The translations under genes were made by a program, and so were the position numbers. The notes under the pieces are model-generated. The model was not told where the DNA came from. It did not search any database and worked only from the letters and a program-made list of their open reading frames with translations. Of a DNA stretch of 26,961 nucleotides, positions 25,147 through 26,961 are shown in pieces. Positions within the stretch are counted from its first letter, which is position 1, and every line of letters starts with the position of its first letter. Where the stretch lies: contig CAYFRD010000024.1 of NCBI GenBank assembly GCA_964345555.1, positions 1 to 26,961 of the forward strand, written 5' to 3'. This DNA comes from Peptoniphilus_E sp964345555 (GTDB lineage Bacteria > Bacillota > Clostridia > Tissierellales > Peptoniphilaceae).

Positions 25147-26132
25147 TATTGCTAATAACAGAGCAAGGGTCAAAAGTAAATATAGACGGCGGAAAAATAA
25201 TAATACAATCAGAGACAATAATTAGAGAAGTGCCTAAAGAGTTGGTGGAAAACATCTCTATATTTGGGAACGTTCAACTGACAACCGCATTTGTAAGGCA
25301 CTGCTTAATGAGAAACATACCCATATCTTATTTCAGCCTGAGAGGAGAATATTTCGGCAGAACGGTAAGTTCCTCAGGAGATAATATAAGTAGATTAAAA
25401 CAACAGCTCAAAATCACAGAAAACAGGCAGTTTTTAAAAGAATTCGCCAATATAATAATAGAAGCCAAAACAAATAATCAAATAACACTTTTAAGAAGAC
25501 ATAATAAAGTCAAAGCAAAATTAAAAAGAGAAATCGATGAAATAGCAAAGCTTCGAACAAAAATCGGCAAATCTGAAACAGTAGAAGAAATACTGGGATA
25601 TGAAGGCATTATATCAAGGAACTATTATAAAGGAATATCAAAAATACTTCCTCCAGAATTCGAATTTGAGAAAAGGACCAGACGTCCTCCAAGAGATCCT
25701 TTCAATTCAATGATAAGCCTAGGTTATACAATACTGTTTCATGAAATAATCGGTCATATAGAATCAGTCGGATTATCCGCCTATGGAGGATTGATGCATG
25801 GTCATAGGCGGAATCATCCATCTTTAGCCAGCGATATAATAGAAGAATTCAGATCACCCATAGTAGACTCGACAGTTATCGACATGATGATAAATGAGAA
25901 GGTAAAAAAAGAAGACTTTGAAACAACAAAAGAAGGAGTATTTTTAAAACAAAAAATTCTTAAAATGTACTTAAATGAAATCCAGAAAAAACTTGCAACA
26001 CGTCAAAAATACTTGGAATACTTAAAAGAACCCACAACATATCGTAAGGCGATATACCACCAATGTAGAAATTTGGTTACCGCAATAGAAGAAAATGACC
26101 CTTATTTATATAAACCTTTGAGAGTGAGGTAA
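25143..26132 (+). CDS. cas1: CRISPR adaptation integrase Cas1
   Basis: Cas1 with Cas2 captures foreign DNA fragments and integrates them next to the leader. The 329-residue protein has an N-terminal beta domain and a helical catalytic domain. Metal ligands are Glu154 in GYEGIISRNYY, His219 in GLMHGHRRNHPSLASDIIEEFR, and Asp231 or Glu234 in the same block, the usual spacing of 12 and 15 residues after the His. There is no reverse-transcriptase or Cas6 fusion, unlike some type III Cas1 proteins. The ATG overlaps the csm5 stop by four bases, with only a weak ribosome binding site, so translation is probably coupled. The protein appears complete and active. Confidence 0.97.
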   Translation: MILLITEQGSKVNIDGGKIIIQSETIIREVPKELVENISIFGNVQLTTAFVRHCLMRNIPISYFSLRGEYFGRTVSSSGDNISRLKQQLKITENRQFLKEFANIIIEAKTNNQITLLRRHNKVKAKLKREIDEIAKLRTKIGKSETVEEILGYEGIISRNYYKGISKILPPEFEFEKRTRRPPRDPFNSMISLGYTILFHEIIGHIESVGLSAYGGLMHGHRRNHPSLASDIIEEFRSPIVDSTVIDMMINEKVKKEDFETTKEGVFLKQKILKMYLNEIQKKLATRQKYLEYLKEPTTYRKAIYHQCRNLVTAIEENDPYLYKPLRVR

Positions 26133-26153
26133 ATTGAAAGGGAAATAAGATAA

Positions 26154-26480
26154 ATGGAGAGAGAAAATTTTTATATAAAGACATATGAAGAAGAAATCTA
26201 TGACGATAAAAATCTAATACTTATCATATATGATATAATAGACAACAAAAGAAGAACTAAGTTTTTCAAGTTTTTGTCAGGATATATGCTCCCTGTTCAA
26301 AAATCTTGTTTTGAATCACACTTAACAGACAAAGAATTTGAGGAAATAAAAGAAAAAATAGAAAGATATATAGACAAAGGAGAAGACAACGTAAGATGTT
26401 ATAAACTTTCAGCCTATGGAAAGGTTTATAACTTCGGAATAGATACCGGAAAATATATAGAAGAAATAGTGATAATATGA
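26154..26480 (+). CDS. cas2: CRISPR adaptation protein Cas2 with N-terminal extension
   Basis: Cas2 forms the dimer that bridges two Cas1 dimers during spacer integration. The 108-residue protein has the ferredoxin-like core beginning LILIIYDIIDNKRRTKFFKFL, with the conserved Asp27, and continues with YMLPVQKSCFESHLTDKEFEEI. The core usually starts within a few residues of the N-terminus; here about 18 residues (ERENFYIKTYEEEIYDDK) precede it. No alternative Met, Val or Leu start codon with a ribosome binding site lies nearer the core, so the extension looks real. GAAAGGG lies upstream at 26136-26142. It ends 127 bp before the first CRISPR repeat. Confidence 0.95.
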   Translation: MERENFYIKTYEEEIYDDKNLILIIYDIIDNKRRTKFFKFLSGYMLPVQKSCFESHLTDKEFEEIKEKIERYIDKGEDNVRCYKLSAYGKVYNFGIDTGKYIEEIVII

Positions 26481-26607
26481 CACGATGGCTTAAAATAAAC
26501 AATTACAGAAGAAAAACATATAAAAATTTAAAAAACACAAGAAAAGATACAAGGTATCCGCAAACAAATAATCTAACCATTGAAAATACTCAGACACAGA
26601 ACGCAGG
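26481..26607 (+). promoter_or_regulatory. CRISPR leader
   Basis: The 127 bp between cas2 and the first repeat is A-rich and has no ORF. TAAACA (26496-26501) and TATAAA (26519-26524), 17 bp apart, form a plausible array promoter (4/6 and 5/6 matches); transcription would begin near 26531, about 75 nt before repeat 1. The cas2-proximal position and the handle-like 3' end of the repeats both say this is the leader end, where new spacers enter. Confidence 0.55.
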
Positions 26608-26961
26608 GTAAAAACAAAAAAATCCCCACAAGGGGACGGTAACCCATATTAAACTTTTTTGATATGAAATTAAGAGCTTTGTAAAAACAAAAAAATCCCC
26701 ACAAGGGGACGGTAACGGATAATCGAAATCCACGTATAGATCTATATCGCCATATGTAAAAACAAAAAAATCCCCACAAGGGGACGGTAACTACAATTTA
26801 GTTGCAATCTTCTAGAGAAATCTTTAAACTTGTAAAAACAAAAAAATCCCCACAAGGGGACGGTAACTTTTCCATATATTTGTCTTCATATTCAAAATAG
26901 CTTTCCGTAAAAACAAAAAAATCCCCACAAGGGGACGGTAACTTTTCCATATATTTGTCTT
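26608..26961 (+). CRISPR. Type III-A CRISPR array, first five repeats, continues past the window
   Basis: Five identical 36-bp repeats start at 26608, 26681, 26756, 26832 and 26907. Spacers are 37 (26644-26680), 39 (26717-26755), 40 (26792-26831) and 39 bp (26868-26906), and a fifth is cut at the window end after 19 bp. Each repeat has an A-rich first half, a hairpin TCCCC-ACAA-GGGGA at repeat positions 16-29, and the 3' end GGGGACGGTAAC. Cas6 cleavage after GGGG would leave the 8-nt handle ACGGUAAC, close to the ACGAGAAC handle of staphylococcal type III-A. The crRNA strand is therefore +, read away from cas2. Spacers 4 and 5 are identical over the visible part. Confidence 0.99.
26868..26961 (+). 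repeat. Tandem duplicated spacer-repeat unit (spacers 4 and 5)
   Basis: Spacer 4 begins TTTTCCATATATTTGTCTT at 26868-26886, and the truncated spacer 5 (26943-26961) is the same 19 bases. With the identical repeat at 26907-26942 between them, the 75-bp unit appears to be duplicated in tandem. The window ends before the second copy is complete. Confidence 0.9.

Noticed and set aside
26573..26779. 68-codon minus-strand frame with a repeated WGFFCFY motif
   Set aside because: The repeated peptide comes directly from the CRISPR repeats read in reverse; it is not a gene.
18732..26961. Mobile element or integration site flanking the CRISPR-Cas locus
   Set aside because: No transposase, integrase, tRNA gene or flanking direct repeat is visible on the left side, and the right side is outside the window.

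Overview
The window is 27 kb of low-GC, AT-rich bacterial chromosome. All 26 recognisable genes lie on the + strand, with strong GGAGG-type ribosome binding sites and many TTG starts. The gene order plsX-acpP-rnc-(radical SAM)-smc-ftsY and ylxM-ffh-rpsP-khpA-rimM-trmD-rplS is typical of Bacillota, especially Clostridia/Tissierellia. A Peptoniphilaceae-like anaerobe is a reasonable guess, but I cannot verify the genus from sequence alone.

Layout. (1) 1-2132: a secreted S-layer-homology (SLH) protein with its own extended -10 promoter and intrinsic terminator. (2) 2150-11126: one tightly packed operon for lipid precursor synthesis (plsX, acpP), RNA processing (rnc), a radical-SAM enzyme, chromosome organisation (smc), membrane targeting (ftsY) and cell-wall D-alanine (alr), closed by a terminator. 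(3) 11146-15165: a near-consensus promoter followed by the SRP/ribosome operon ylxM-ffh-rpsP-khpA-rimM-trmD-rplS and a long terminator hairpin. (4) 15175-17653: a membrane-anchored SH3b/GH18 putative peptidoglycan hydrolase, then a leaderless zinc-dependent phospholipase C-family protein. (5) 17654-18790: asnA (ammonia-dependent asparagine synthetase) behind a short leader holding a long inverted repeat. (6) 18840-26961: a complete type III-A (Csm) CRISPR-Cas locus in the order cas6-cas10-csm2-csm3-csm4-csm5-cas1-cas2, followed by the leader and the first five repeats of an array that runs off the window.

How the CRISPR locus should work. Cas1-Cas2 acquire spacers at the cas2-proximal leader. 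Cas6 cuts the array transcript below the CCCC/GGGG hairpin, giving an 8-nt ACGGUAAC handle. Cas10-Csm2-5 then bind the crRNA; Csm3 keeps its target-RNA-cutting Asp, and Cas10 keeps both the HD nuclease motif and the GGDD cyclase motif. No Csm6 or other CARF effector is in the window, so the receiver of the predicted cyclic oligoadenylate signal must lie elsewhere or downstream of the array.

I did not find a clearly new multi-gene system. The most unusual signals are the adjacent identical spacers 4 and 5, the terminator-like structure that every CRISPR repeat presents on the antisense strand, the structured asnA leader, and the intact cyclase without a visible effector.
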